Below, in pieces: positions 63,337 through 64,000 of a DNA stretch of 64,000 bases. The translations under genes and the position numbers were made by a program. The notes beneath the pieces are model-generated. The model made no database searches, had not been told where the DNA came from, and saw nothing but the letters and a program-made list of their open reading frames with translations. This stretch comes from Clostridium brassicae (GTDB lineage Bacteria > Bacillota > Clostridia > Clostridiales > Clostridiaceae), in NCBI RefSeq assembly GCF_026738875.1, contig NZ_JAPQFJ010000001.1, positions 310,001 through 374,000 on the forward strand, read 5' to 3'. How positions within the stretch are numbered: position 1 is the stretch's first letter; each line of letters starts with the position of its first letter.

Positions 63337-64000
<664 letters not shown>

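Overview
This is AT-rich (well under 30% G+C by eye) Gram-positive chromosomal DNA of the genus Clostridium in the strict sense. The evidence is a secreted clostripain-type C11 protease, short three-cysteine NadA and NadB proteins of clostridial type, strong GGAGG ribosome sites, a Firmicutes fru operon and LacI/DeoR/OmpR regulators. A cluster resembling the clostridial cellulose locus ccsABZHI is also present. The species cannot be fixed from the sequence. No rRNA, tRNA, CRISPR array, prophage or complete insertion sequence was seen.

Layout. 1-3 kb: nadA-nadB-nadC on the minus strand (de novo NAD), with a promoter and an overlapping 18-bp palindrome. 3.2-7.5 kb: a stand-alone CarA-N-terminal-like protein, then a four-gene cassette of a secreted basic peptide, two half-size MacB/FtsX-like permeases and an ATPase. 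It looks like a diverged lactococcin-972-type bacteriocin export/immunity system. 7.6 kb: a decayed transposase. 8-14.5 kb: a UPF0489/ureohydrolase-like protein, an ABC-2 exporter, an MBL-fold protein, a calcineurin-like phosphoesterase and unknowns. 16-24.6 kb: cellulose synthase with PilZ, a partner protein, a GH5 cellulase, an MBOAT acyltransferase and two DHHW/AlgX-like proteins. The last two arose by tandem duplication, and a broken piece of the MBOAT gene lies between them. 24.9-30.5 kb: MacA-MacB-type exporter with its own two-component system. 30.7-35.2 kb: DbpA helicase, a nucleoside hydrolase relic, an L,D-transpeptidase, a 54-residue zinc-ribbon protein and a MATE pump. 35.4-39.4 kb: fruR-fruK-fruA-HPr. 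39.6-45 kb: a YkpA-like ABC-F protein, clostripain and a LacI-family regulator. 45-52.8 kb: a second ABC permease/ATPase pair with its two-component system, then a lipoprotein L,D-transpeptidase and an unknown. 53-61 kb: a racemase-family protein, a membrane MutS-like ATPase, a chemoreceptor, an aminotransferase, an ECF S component and a GAF/kinase-like ATPase without an H box. 61-64 kb: ilvE diverging from ilvN-ilvC (the last runs off the window).

How the parts work together. Much of the window concerns the cell surface: exopolysaccharide synthesis and acetylation, two sensor-regulator/MacB-type transporter modules typical of peptide or drug stress, two cell-wall transpeptidases, a secreted protease and a putative bacteriocin. 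Metabolic blocks (NAD, fructose, branched-chain amino acids) each have a readable promoter. The least explained signals are four: an array of palindromic LacI-type operators on a promoter whose transcript appears to contain no gene (43.46-43.87 kb); a 42-bp inverted-repeat element present three times; a 128-nt GC-richer element with terminal repeats at 48.6 kb; and a related hairpin leader upstream of two unrelated genes.
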